DNA of 64,000 nt from Lethocerus indicus. Taxonomy: Eukaryota > Arthropoda > Insecta > Hemiptera > Belostomatidae. Where the stretch lies: assembly GCA_019843655.1 (NCBI GenBank), contig JACDQD010000008.1:16836442-16900441 (forward strand), in the 5' to 3' direction. Under the pieces are notes generated by a model. That model was not told where the DNA came from and did not search any database. It worked only from the letters and a program-made list of their open reading frames with translations. This document shows, in pieces, positions 1 to 10,990 of the stretch (positions within the stretch are counted from its first letter, which is position 1; each line of letters starts with the position of its first letter). The translations under genes and the position numbers were made by a program.

Positions 1-3000
1 TCCCCTCCGAATTCCCCCAATACCCCGGACCCGGGACAACAACGGGGAGTTATTCCCCAATTGTAACCTGCCTACTATCTCCGCTAATTGAAACATGCGA
101 TGAACAATCTAGGCCGGCGGTCGGCAAATTGTGGATCGCCGATATTTTTATGTTGTCTACGTCAGTCGAAAATTAAAACCTACCTACTAGAGAGTTTAAC
201 CCCCTGAATATCATTCTCTTTCCCCTTCAACATTACGTTCGAATAACATACCGTCTATGTAAATGAGTGTATTAGAGTGAATAGAGTTTTAGCATGTGTT
301 GGAGCATGGCGTAAGTCGTTATAGACGGCAGGAAATTATCGTAACCATCAAGACACGAACCTGAAAGCTCACTATAACGGCTAGTTATACGCACAAATTA
401 TCCATAAACACGTTTGTGGAGTATTGAGTAGCGGCGACTTCATGTTTACACCGGCTTGACAATGACCCAGACCTGCGACAATGGAGAAATTGCTCGAGAT
501 ATAATCGGGATATAAAAGCCGATATAGGAAGAACGATTTTACACTTAGGAGCCAATGGCGGAAGCGGTAGAAATTGGATTATCGTGCTAATCCAATTTCT
601 GAGTTTGTACACCGCCGGATATATCGCACAGTACTTCTGAATCACAATTCGCAAGTCACCCGTTGTAAGATCTACAGGGGAAATTAGTAAAATTTTGGTT
701 TATTGGGTATTATTAATTTTTTATTTAATTTATTTATTATTACTTTTTTTTATGAAAGCATTACATAAAGCACCTTACTACGGGAAAGGTAACCACAGCG
801 AAATAATACTACTAATTGATTCTGTTATCGAACTAGTTTAAGTCCCAACTCAATTTCCATTTCTGTTTTACTGGCGATGGAAGGAAATACAATTGATAGG
901 ATTAAGGGGCCAGTTTGGAGTTAGGAGGGAATAAAAAGTTCAGAGAAAATAGCAGAGATACAATTGAACGATACTGTTGACCTTTCGAAAATGAAAAAGA
1001 TATTTCCAAATAAGGCGGCCTCCCACGCCCCTAAAGCTGTAGCTGTACATCATTTTCACTCCAAATAAAAACTACAGACGGAATTCTTGTCCGTTTGTTT
1101 CACTTCAATTTTCTGACAAGAAGTCACTTCATTATAAATTATTTTGAAATAAGAAGAACATTAGAGAACATCCACGGATCGTTTGAAATCGACCCAAACA
1201 GTTTTATTACCAATTATATTTATAAATAATATCCAAAATTGAGGTGGGTGGAATATGGTTTTGCAACAAAAATCGTATACAGGGTAATGAACCGTATAGG
1301 TTTTACTTAGTTGGTTGATGAACAGTTACCTTGACAAGGTCCTATCGAAACATATTTGTACAATAAGTTTCACATTAATTTCAATATAATAAAAATAAAT
1401 GATAGACAACAAACACAATACAAGTATTGTGCATTTTTCATACCCATAATAATGCTGATATTCTCATATAAGAATTCTATCTGAATTCTCGAAATTAAAA
1501 ATCAGAGCAAAAATATGTTCAAACAGTATCGGAATTTATATTAAAATTAATATCTAAAGTTATGCTGTAGTTAGATTTCATTTTTTAGAACTCTGAAACA
1601 CTACATCTGCGAAACAATTAAATGATATAAATATAAATTGATGTCCAAACTAAAATCTTTGGTGGGGCAGCGATAATCGTTGAAATAAAAATTTCAATAT
1701 AATTAACCATTCAGGGGCGCCATTACAGCTCGTCACCAAGCCAACCGGAGTTTTTTTCCTAGTGGAAAGTATACAGCTTTTCCCTTATACTTGTAGTTAC
1801 AATATTTCCATTCATTGCAGTGAAATTTAAATCTCTGTTTCAGCAATTATTATTATTACACTATTAAATTTTCTGCTCTACTGCAAAAAAAAAAGTTTTT
1901 TCAGCTTTAATCCCAAAAATATGTTTCAATGAGCGTTCAATCTTGCTTCGATTCATCAATTCGGAACTACATTTGAGGGAATTACTCAATTTTGTATTAA
2001 CTGATAAATGGTACCCATCTGTGTCTCAATTACAAAATACAATATAAACAATATAAAGATAAAATATAGGAGAATGGCTTATAAATAATTGCTGTAACCC
2101 TAGGACTCAACTTTAGTGAGCCCTGTAAAGTGGCCGCGTAAAGTCGACCTAACATTTGAATCAACTCGAAAGTTTCCCGAGTTTCTAGAACTCCCGAGGC
2201 CCTACGTTGTTTCAGTGCACTCTCCTCTTGCATTCCGAAATTTTGCCAACAGTAAAATGATATTGCCAACTGTCTAGAAGATTAGATTCTTCCCTTCTAT
2301 AAAAGGTGGTAGTACGCTCTATGCATGTAATCAGGTATGGGGGGAAATGAGTGATTAAATGGAAATTCCGAAATCACCGGCCATTAGGACCTGGTTAGGA
2401 TCAGAATTTCCGACTTGTTATTATCACAAGAGGAGCTCTTAAACTCTAGTATACTTAAAATTGACTATGGCTTAGACTTCGAATAACCCTATATTTAAAA
2501 GTTCGCTACGAGAATTGGAAAAAGATGGTGTAATTCATTCAATAATTCAATCAAATTTACAAATACCAATAAGGAATGGAGATGTGATATTACAAATTAC
2601 AGTTATTGAACATTTCAGGCAAATTACATTTAAATATCAAACCAAGAGACATTATTTTTTTGAATTTATTCAATCGAATAACCCACTAGTCGAGATAGGT
2701 GGGAATATTATATGGACCTATCAATACAAATTCGGGCGTTATAAGACGGTCAAGGAAACGGTCGATCAATGTTCTGCACAAGTACGGTTACTACAATGGA
2801 GACTTTAGGCATTATTAATTTTAATTATACCGAGAAATCTACTGGTAGTTATTTATGTGCACAATTTCTAAACAACAATGAGACAATCTCGAGAATAGAA
2901 GGCAAGTGACGAATTAATGATTAGGTTTGCGAAAATGTAACAAGTTGAGATGAAATTATTGTACGATTCGGGTTTCGCGAGGAATCAGTAAGAACGCGCG

Positions 3001-3739
3001 AAGTTATTGACATTAATAGAACGATGAAATGAAGTAGGATGAAATTAAAATCAGGACTGAAATTGAGATGTAAATTTCTCGAGAATCGTTAATATTAAAT
3101 GAAGCGTGAAATTAGATTTACTTCTTCGACAAAGCCGGTTTCGACGCCAAATCGTCTTTGTTTTAAGAAGTAGAGCGTAGTCTTGGGCTCCATTGTGTAG
3201 CATGAATCATGCACGCTTATCTACGATTCAAAACATTTTAGCGTTTGCATTTTCCTTCAATTCTCTTTATGGTAATCTTACTCTTTTACATAATTTTTTG
3301 TTTCGAATTATTACAAGCATCGAGGAAGCAATTATGTGTGTTACATCACCACATTTGCGATTTTCTACCTCCTGGCTCGCTCAATAATTGCAGGTGGTCA
3401 GTACCTATCATCTAAATTGTGACGTTGTAGGACATTGTGACATTGTCTCGTTTATTTATTCCTAATAATAGGAGAAATGAGAACATTTGATGTAAGTTAA
3501 TGAAAATGAACTTATCTTTAACAAGGTCTATACAGGCGTAGATGATTGGCATGTATTTGAGCAAAATTTACAAATAACATTTTGAGCCCGGTTTTCCGAG
3601 ATTCAACCGTCGCCTATTTCTACTAACATTATGCGCACGTTTCCCGGTTTGTTCGGGTTAAGAAGTTAGTGGACATTGTAAACAACGGAGCCAAACAATA
3701 TTCTCGGGACACGAATGACTTATAGAGGAAAGGGTCGAG
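1..3739. other. AT-rich DNA, no gene supported
   Basis: Reading frames are short on both strands. The longest is a 97-codon frame at 2515-2808 (+), whose product has no motif I recognise and which starts at a non-ATG codon. I see no splice-bounded coding block, RNA gene or long repeat. The only clear structure is the hairpin at 569-600. Homopolymer and simple A/T stretches are common. Confidence 0.5.
569..600. repeat. Perfect 13-bp hairpin
   Basis: Arm AGAAATTGGATTA (569-581) is followed by the 6-nt loop TCGTGC (582-587) and the exact reverse complement TAATCCAATTTCT (588-600). The arms match at every position. It may be a cruciform-forming palindrome, a trace of a small foldback element, or a short RNA hairpin. 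The stem is shorter than a typical pre-miRNA. Confidence 0.85.
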
Positions 3740-4079
3740 GTGAGCTGGGGTTCGGGCCCGTTCCTCCGGCGCGTTGCACTTACGTCTCCTCGGAGGCGGC
3801 AAACGGCAAAGGCGGCGTGCGGATCACTCGTGCTCGCGTGAAATCGATAAAAAACGTACGGATCACGGGTTCCGGAGAGGGGTTAAAACAAGGCCTTACG
3901 GACGAACAACAATAATAAAACGAATCACAGTTAAAGCGACGTTCACATCGAAGCGGGTTCGTGCTGACTGTCCGTAACTCTGTAGGGCGGCGGTCGCGGT
4001 CGGAAGAGCGTACATGGTATATCACAGCGGCGGGGCTATCGACCGACCCCGGGAGGGCTGTCTCACCGGCGACAGAGAG

Positions 4080-4295
4080 ATGGCGGCGTCCGTCGAACGG
4101 AGTGTCGTCGTCGGCGGAGTTCTGGTGGCCACACTGGACGGGCACATAGTCGAACAACACTATCACTGGGGCTGGGCCTGCTCCGACCGGCTCCGGCTAC
4201 ACCGCCCCTCCCCCCACGACCCCCCCTCACACCCAAAACTCATAAGACACTCCCGCCGCTGGCCCCCCGACTCAGATACCCCGGTTCTTGACTGA
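4080..4295 (+). CDS. Possible first exon or short ORF in CpG island (weak)
   Basis: An ATG at 4080 has a favourable context (purines just upstream and G at +4) and opens a 71-codon frame to a stop at 4293-4295. The N-terminal part is Val/Gly/Ala-rich and moderately hydrophobic (residues about 9-18), and the rest is rich in His, Pro and Arg. I recognise no domain. Other frames are also open here, so composition alone could explain it. It would be a gene only if transcription starts in this island. No function is proposed. Confidence 0.15.
   Translation: MAASVERSVVVGGVLVATLDGHIVEQHYHWGWACSDRLRLHRPSPHDPPSHPKLIRHSRRWPPDSDTPVLD
4205..4234 (-). other. G-quadruplex motif (minus strand)
   Basis: The plus strand shows four C-runs: 4 (4205-4208), 6 (4210-4215), 7 (4220-4226) and 3 (4232-4234), separated by 1, 4 and 5 bases. 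The minus strand therefore meets the usual four-run, loop-up-to-7 definition of an intramolecular G-quadruplex. It lies inside the GC-rich island. Confidence 0.7.
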
Positions 4296-4550
4296 CCGCC
4301 CGAAAACTACTCTTCCGCGTTCACTCTGTCCTCCTTCAATTTCGGTCGCCCTCTCTCGATCGTGCGGGGCCTACGACTGAGCCGGGGCGGCGGCCTGCTG
4401 TCGATAGCGGCCTCCAGATAGCGCGCCCGGCGCGGACGCCTCTCCCGACGCCATCGCAGAATCAACCGGTGGCCCCGACACGCACTCGCACCTCCGCCAA
4501 AACACATTCTAACAGGTTCACCCCTTGTAAACACCCCTGCTCAGCTGCCT

Positions 4551-6239
4551 TCCACCCCCTCTACCCGCTCTCTGAATAATTAATTCCCTCGTTTGTCCTC
4601 CGAAAAACATCCGTTTAACAAATCCTCCCACCACTTTCGTCAATACGAAAATCTACTCATTTCTTCGGCCCGAATAAACACATATCAAAATTGAGGCTGG
4701 AAGAGGTATGCTTATTGTCGTTCCACCATTGTCACTTCTCATTCACGCTGTTGTCGTGGTTTCATATATAAATGAAAACCTTATAATATATTACTAATCT
4801 TAATTCGTATATATGTATTAAAGTCACCCGTATTTTCTATTCATTCCAAATCTCACTGCAATTAATTTATATCTGTGGTAAGTATCTTTAGATAATTATA
4901 CTACATGTTACATGAATGTTAAAGGTAGGCTCATTTATTTCGTACACTCCACGAATAGAGAATAATGAGATGGGATCCAATTTTTCAGTTTTTTATAGTA
5001 AAAAAGACAATAATATTCGGCATTGTGGGAAAGTATTACGAGAGTCGCACCGTCGGTCGTTCCTTTGTTCCCTTTTCATTTTTTTTTCGCCTTGCTGACA
5101 CCGTATTAGGGCCGATGGTTGGGGAGCGGGGAATTCGGGGAGACCGGCTGCGGGCAGGGACGGGGGCAGGATTCAACTTGTTGAATGGCGGCCAACAAAT
5201 GGGCTTTAGGGCCGCCCGAATCAACAGACACGAGCATTGTTTATACTAAGTTCTAAAACTGCTTGTCCGTGTGGTAGGTGGTAGGGGGTGGAGGCTGATG
5301 TCCATTAGGCCGGCCCTGCCTAGCCCACGCTCAGGATCGATTTCAATTGCAGCCGGACCCATTAACCCAGATTGGGCCCCGACATGGACCACCGTCTTTA
5401 TAAGCTCATCGATGATTACTAAAATCCTCTCTAATTAGCAAAATGGGAATATCTTTTCCTACTTTAGTTCATAGTTTTTCCCTGGCTCGCATTCATTTAC
5501 AACATCAAACCGATGCTAAATATAGACATCATTAAATAATGAATGGAGAGTGCACCGGATAGCGTAAATTTCATGCTTCTCAGTCTCTACATATTTCACT
5601 TGATTCTATATTAGGAAAGTAATTACTGTGGGAGATTATTTGTATATAGCAGACCGAGACGGAATAGTGTTCCATCTATATATACCAGCAGGTCACTTTT
5701 CGGTGTGAAATATGTGTTAAGACCTTACAAGAAAAACGAAAAAAAAGTAAATCAGATAATCCTAAAATTACTTCATATTAATTAATGTGGGGTGCAACAT
5801 GAGGCATGATAATTCAAACAATTGGGAACCGAGAAATGCGCAGATAATTTAAATACTAATTATCCTAAATTAACTGAAATTAGAATCTGCCAAGCTACCA
5901 ATTACGCAAATGATTATAACAAGATAAGACCAAATGATGGTATCACGGTAGAACTCGGTTAAAAAGCCCTTACATAAGAAGTAATTCTATTTAATGATGA
6001 CGTCATGAAACTAAATTAACAGAAGAAATTTCCACAGAATCGTTTGTATTTGATGATGCGTGAAATTTTACTTTGACATTCCTAAATCCTGTAATCGGAA
6101 TGATTCGAGACAGCGTTCTCCGAAATTAAGTAATTAAAGTAGGCGTACGACAGTGTGTAAAAACCTCCGATTGGAATTGAATTGGATGCGGTGGCGTACT
6201 TCCAGGAAACTCGCGTTAATGCAGTCCAATGATTAATAC
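4551..6239. other. Mostly AT-rich DNA with a GC-rich patch at about 5110-5400
   Basis: No gene is supported. The GC patch carries overlapping open frames on both strands and a TTGGGCCCCGAC segment near 5370, related to the GGGCCC-bearing motif found in other GC patches. A CRE-type palindrome lies at 5997-6006. Confidence 0.5.
5997..6006. promoter_or_regulatory. CRE-like palindrome
   Basis: ATGACGTCAT contains the complete TGACGTCA consensus bound by CREB/ATF-family bZIP proteins. It is an isolated match in AT-rich DNA with no gene start nearby, so function is only possible. A second TGACGTCA occurs at 9433-9440. Confidence 0.35.
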
Positions 6240-6450
6240 CGGCCATTCTGTGGGGAGGAGAGCTCCGGCCCCGAAGGTGGACCCATAAATTACACTCGGG
6301 GGGGTTGAAGTGGAGGGAGGGAGGGGTTGTATGAGAACGTTTGCCACCCGCTAATTGGCCCTACCCCAGACCCTAACCGAATTAATACTCTCCGCAAGTC
6401 AATGGCTGCATCCCTAGCATCCACCGCAACCCGAGCATTAGCTAGGAGAT
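6240..6450. other. GC-rich patch with G-run cluster
   Basis: This short GC-rich block includes G-runs of 7 (6298-6304), 3 (6315-6317), 3 (6319-6321) and 4 (6323-6326). The first loop is 10 nt and the others are 1 nt, so it nearly meets the G-quadruplex definition. No reading frame or gene is supported. Confidence 0.5.
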
Positions 6451-8221
6451 ATTCTTAGGTTAGAAAGCCACGAAGCTAGTATTGGATTCCCACTGTATTC
6501 CATATTCCTTTATCGAAATCAAAATACCAGGGTAATAATTAGAAAATGACCGTGTGTAACATACTGGAGGTAGGATAGTTACGATACTTCCAGAACAGTT
6601 GGAACGACTGTTGTAACCTCGAAATCTCACAGCGACCGTGAAAAACCCACGTATCTATGGCACATATTATAAGTCTAATACCTATTTTAAATCTATAACT
6701 ATTGGAAAAATATAGATCAGCTCGTGGAGACAGATCGAATGAATAATGATATTCCAAATGCTCAAACTCAAGCAAATTAAAATTTGCTTTATAACCCAAT
6801 GACTTGACTTTAAATTTCTTTCCAGTGGGAACTTTTCCGTTTATATTTGTATGCTGTCCTACTTGATTCATTAGTTATGAGAATGAATTCGCCGTAAGAG
6901 GGGACAGAACGCTTGTACCGCGCGGATGTCTGGTCGGATGAAGAACAGGGTTGGATAATCGAGGCGTTGGAAGTTTGGTGTCGCGGAGCTGTTAGTTTGT
7001 GTTCAGGAGTTGTCGGACACCCAACTGGGTTGAGCCCCGACCGTCTAACTTCCCCCAACGTCAACTCCTCTCAGCAATGTGAAACCTCTCTCGTAACGAG
7101 GTCTGGCATCTCCTCTCGGGCTGTCTCAGCGGTTCACGAAAGTTTTTCGAGCGGCCACTGCGGACGGCGCCGAGACCGGCGTATACATTAAATTACAATT
7201 GAACCGTAATTTTAGCGTTTCAAATAAAATTTTAATTAAAAAATATGTAAGAAAAATAATTAGCTTCTGACTCAGTTGATGCTGTCGGTTTGATTCGTTA
7301 TAGTGTTCCGCCTATAAATTAACGAGGCACCCACACAAACATCGACTATGAGTTGTGATGCCCCGAACCATCGAGATCCCCCAAAAAGGTATCTTGAATT
7401 ATAAATTATTTATTTCAACGAGATTCGATAGCTATATAGAGTAAGATAAAATGTTTGGGAGATAGCACTTACTATTGATAGATATTTCATCCATCGTTTA
7501 ATATATAAGTGATCTAATATTGTCTTAATTGTATGAATGACATACAAATATAGGCAATTAAAATTATTTCTTATTGTATAATAGAATAGTATTTCGAAAA
7601 AAACGTTTACTCGCATTTTGACTGTAATTCATCCAATCGCTTATGGTTATTAAATATACTAATAAATGAGTATGGAGCCTACAAAGCTCCACAGCACTTT
7701 TGAACCAATAAGAGGGGAATAATCCTTAATTTTTTCTGTTCTATAATAGTAATATAGAACTAATAGGAATATAGATAATTACCGCTTAACTTATTCTAGT
7801 ACTCGGTATTTTTATAGGTAACAGGGACCGGAATTTATTTTGAGATAAATATTGTTCCGAGCCCGGTTATACGTCCAGAGACGCCGCTGGTTGATAGTGA
7901 TTTACAGTTGAAATTTTTCCAGGGGTCGGAAGGCGGGCTGCAAAACTGGAACAGGAGAACGCCGTTGTATACGGCACTAGGGTGGCCGGAATTAGCATTT
8001 TATCAAGATTGACTACTATCCATAATTCAGTTTTTCTTTTTCGCGCACCGGGGGAAATAGTGATATATCCAAAGCCGAGAAGTCTTAAGTCTTACGTACG
8101 GTGAAAATCGTTCGCAAATGTCGGAGGCCGCCTGTGAAAAAAACGGCCTTAGTTTAAGTTCAAAAAAAGTTTTGTTTGAAAAATAAAAATCCCTGTATTT
8201 ATCGGGAGCATTGAGTATATA
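6451..8221. other. AT-rich DNA, no gene supported
   Basis: A moderately GC-richer segment at about 6900-7190 has overlapping open frames on both strands (6913-7191 plus, 6810-7064 minus) with no recognisable product. The remainder is AT-rich with only short frames. Confidence 0.45.
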
Positions 8222-8626
8222 CAGACAGGAGAAAAGTCAAGGAGTCAATTCATAACATGCATTACGGGGTCCAGTATAGGGCCTGCAATTGAGTACGGGG
8301 CACTGGGTATGCAATTCGGCATTACGAGTATTGCGGGTGTAGTGTCACATAGCGCCGTACTTCTTCCCGATGAAATTGTTCATTCTACCCGAAATGACGT
8401 GATTTGGTAAAACAATTATCAAGTTATATATTGCAGTAGTTGAGCCGTAAACTAAAACCGATTTATTGTAAAAATAAAGTTCAATAATTAATTAAATTAT
8501 GGAAAATCGTTAGCAATGCCGGTGTCGAACTATAAAATCCTAGCTGTACGAGTTGAAAAATTGGCACGCTATCGTCTCGAAAACGCGAACTACACGGAAA
8601 TATCCAAACCGACGGCCCTACCAAAG
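8222..8626 (-). repeat. Dispersed repeat, copy A (reverse orientation)
   Basis: This is the reverse-complement relative of the repeats at 15644-16090 and 17527-17961. All three share an end at GTCTG and a start resembling TTGGTAG. The part at 8273-8392 is the 120-bp core, which aligns to the other copies without gaps and with only about 4-6 differences per pair. The rest of the unit matches more loosely (the CGCGTTT block and the TTTATTTTTA block are recognisable). No terminal inverted repeat, poly-A tail or clear target duplication is visible, so the class is unknown. Confidence 0.85.
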
Positions 8627-9562
8627 ATATCTTTTCGAATCACAATACAAATACACGCATAACCCGTTTGACATTTTGGACTTGCGCGATTAGATTATTG
8701 TTCATAATACAATGCCACTTACTGCGGATCAAATCCTTCAGCTCTAACAGAATTTCGCCTATTAGTAGAAGATATGAATTTACATTGTAAACAAAACTTA
8801 TGTTAATTATTATACAGATTCGAAATGAGGAAATAATCACCACCATCTTATCTAGGACGCTTCCTATTTTATTCAATGTTTGCAAAAAAATCAGCAAATT
8901 TTTAAAGCGTTAATTTTGATTTTTAATAGGAATTAAAAATCTGATGTCCATGACTTCTTCTTGATAAAGTGTACTTCTACTCCGTTTGTTAACACCGTCA
9001 TTATAATAATTAGACAAGAAAAATGTATACGTGCTACCACAATATTTTTTGTAACATATGGAGAAAAAATTCCGTTTTTAATTTAACATGCCTGTTCGGA
9101 AGTCCGCGTTTGAATATCGCCAATCTTGTGCTAGACAGGTTTCCGCCTCCACGCCATCGTCTGTATCATTAAATAGGAACTACGCGCTTGGCTCCTGATG
9201 AAGCATCCTGTCGCCCTCAGATATCGAAGTTTATACAGTAGCTGACGTACCCGAAAAGTCGAAAACCGTTTCCAATGTCGGATTGAGTACCCCCGCATAT
9301 AGGGGCCTCAGATTCGCTGAGCCATACCAATTGTTGTTGGGACAAAACAAATTCCTGCTGTGCCGACCGAAAACCCCGGCGGACGAAGGGACACGAACCG
9401 TAGTTAAAACTTGGGCCGGCGGAAAAAATACATGACGTCAGATGGCGGAAGTTCCATTTCCCCGTCTAGACTTTGGGGTTTATTAAGTTCGAAAGTTGGG
9501 CTACAATGGCCGGAACCAGGCCTTATTCACTTCAAGTGTTGAACCGACCGACCGCCAGATGC

Positions 9563-9580
9563 CACCACCGCTCGGTGGTG
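9563..9580. repeat. Short GC-rich inverted repeat
   Basis: CACCACCG (9563-9570) and its exact reverse complement CGGTGGTG (9573-9580) are separated by only CT. This is a compact 8-bp-arm palindrome in otherwise mixed sequence. Confidence 0.7.
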
Positions 9581-10051
9581 CCAAAACCATTTCCGTTGTT
9601 TTAACCGATTTTAACCGTATTACTATTTTTTTATAATTTCTACCTTTGATCTATTACATTAAAAATTATTCCCGCGTTAAAATTTATTTCATCAGCTTGG
9701 AGATATATTATGGAAAATTACATTGCACAATTGAAAAAAATAAAACTTGAGTTGTATTTTTCACCATAAATCTTTATAAACTCATTATCTTGAATGTTTA
9801 ATTCTAAAATAGTAACAGGGAAGTAATATTTCGTGAAATTTCGTAAAAAATCTGTATCCTCTAAACAGAATCAACCCGTTACTGTTGTTTATGCAACAAC
9901 TACACATAATAAATATTATTCCTTATTGCACTATAATTGTATCTCTAAACTATAACAATGCATATTGATTCTTTTAGCACATGGAATTAAAAGATAATTC
10001 CGTCTGGACGATAGATTTTAAGGTATAATTTTGTTTCAAATAATAAACAGT

Positions 10052-10069
10052 TAACCTCAATTGAGGTTA
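10052..10069. repeat. Perfect 18-bp palindrome
   Basis: TAACCTCAATTGAGGTTA reads identically on both strands with no spacer. It could be a dimeric protein-binding site or a chance palindrome. No adjacent gene helps to decide. Confidence 0.85.
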
Positions 10070-10560
10070 CTGCTCAATTTATAGCCATTTGTTAATTCTC
10101 TGAAGCGACAAAGATTAAAGGCCCATTTTCAAGATTAGATTTCTCAATAACCATAATTTGGATATGGAGACAATAAACATTGATTTTAACATTGTTACAG
10201 TTTGCGCATAAAGTAATTATAATTGCCGAGCTTAATGCACAGAAAAAATTTAATTATTGAATTGATATTGTACCCTAATTGATTACTAATTATATATCAT
10301 TGCATTTTTTTATTAAACCGATAAATTTCAGTTTAAATTAATATAAATCGACAGGGAACAACTAAGTAAAGATTTTTGTGCTTGTATTGCTACATATCAA
10401 AGTCAACGTTTCTTAAGACCAGTTCATTAATGCTGTAAGAAGTTAAAAGGATTATCTAGTAACAGCTTTATTAAATGAGCAGGAAATACTCAGTCTCATT
10501 TCAAGAAACTTCGTACATCTGAAACACGTTCAGTTCACCCTCAGGAAACCTAATTTTGGA

Positions 10561-10990
10561 TTTGCTAATCCGGGACTAGAGGCGGCAGAAATACAGAGAA
10601 TTTCAGTCGCCCGACCTCAACCTCGAAAGCGGTCCGCGTGGGAAGATTCCTCAAATCGGGACATATTAGGGCTTCTAAGGGAACTGCCGAGAGATCCCAT
10701 TGTAGGGACCCAATTGTACGAAAATTGCCTCGATTCGGAATTAAATTCCCGGTTTGGACGGTGGTGGTGGTGCGGGGCCAGACAGGGGAATCTCCCCTGA
10801 AAAGCGGATTAAACTGAAATCCATCGTAACGAGGGGGATTGGGCTAGTGGAAATTAAATGGCCGAGGGCCGGGGGCGGCAAACCCTGTTATCCGCCCCAC
10901 GGAGACGGAAGGACCCTCCATCGCCGCCGTTCCGCGAATTCCCACCAAATTTTATATCGCTCTATCCAGAAGAACCAGACGAAAAACTAA
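10561..10990. other. GC-rich patch
   Basis: This GC-rich block contains a 78-codon open frame (10754-10990, plus) of low-complexity Gly/Pro/Arg-type composition with no recognisable domain. It resembles the other GC patches rather than an exon with defined splice sites. Confidence 0.45.

Larger units (their letters stand above)
3740..4550. promoter_or_regulatory. GC-rich CpG island, possible promoter or first-exon region
   Basis: This is the largest GC-rich block in the window and is dense in CpG, between AT-rich flanks. Several frames on both strands are open across it (for example 3780-4166 on minus and 4014-4295 on plus), as expected from the scarcity of stop codons in GC-rich DNA. It contains a G-quadruplex motif on the minus strand at 4205-4234. 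An unmethylated promoter or enhancer island is one reading. A compositional patch like the others in this window is another. The edges are judged by eye. Confidence 0.45.
8627..10560. other. AT-rich DNA, no gene supported
   Basis: Only short frames are present. Structures seen: a TGACGTCA site at 9433-9440, an (ACCG)3 run at 9543-9554, a GC-rich hairpin at 9563-9580, and an 18-bp palindrome at 10052-10069. About 9680-10500 is very AT-rich. Confidence 0.5.

Noticed and set aside
4020..4032. TATCACAGCGGCG, sharing a seed with the miR-2/miR-13 family
   Set aside because: Only the first eight or nine bases match and no precursor hairpin is evident.
8030..9320. GAAAATCGTT..CAATGTCGG-like segments near 8104, 8503 and 9255, suggesting extra repeat copies
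   Set aside because: Similarity ends after about 20 bases and the flanks do not align with the repeat family.
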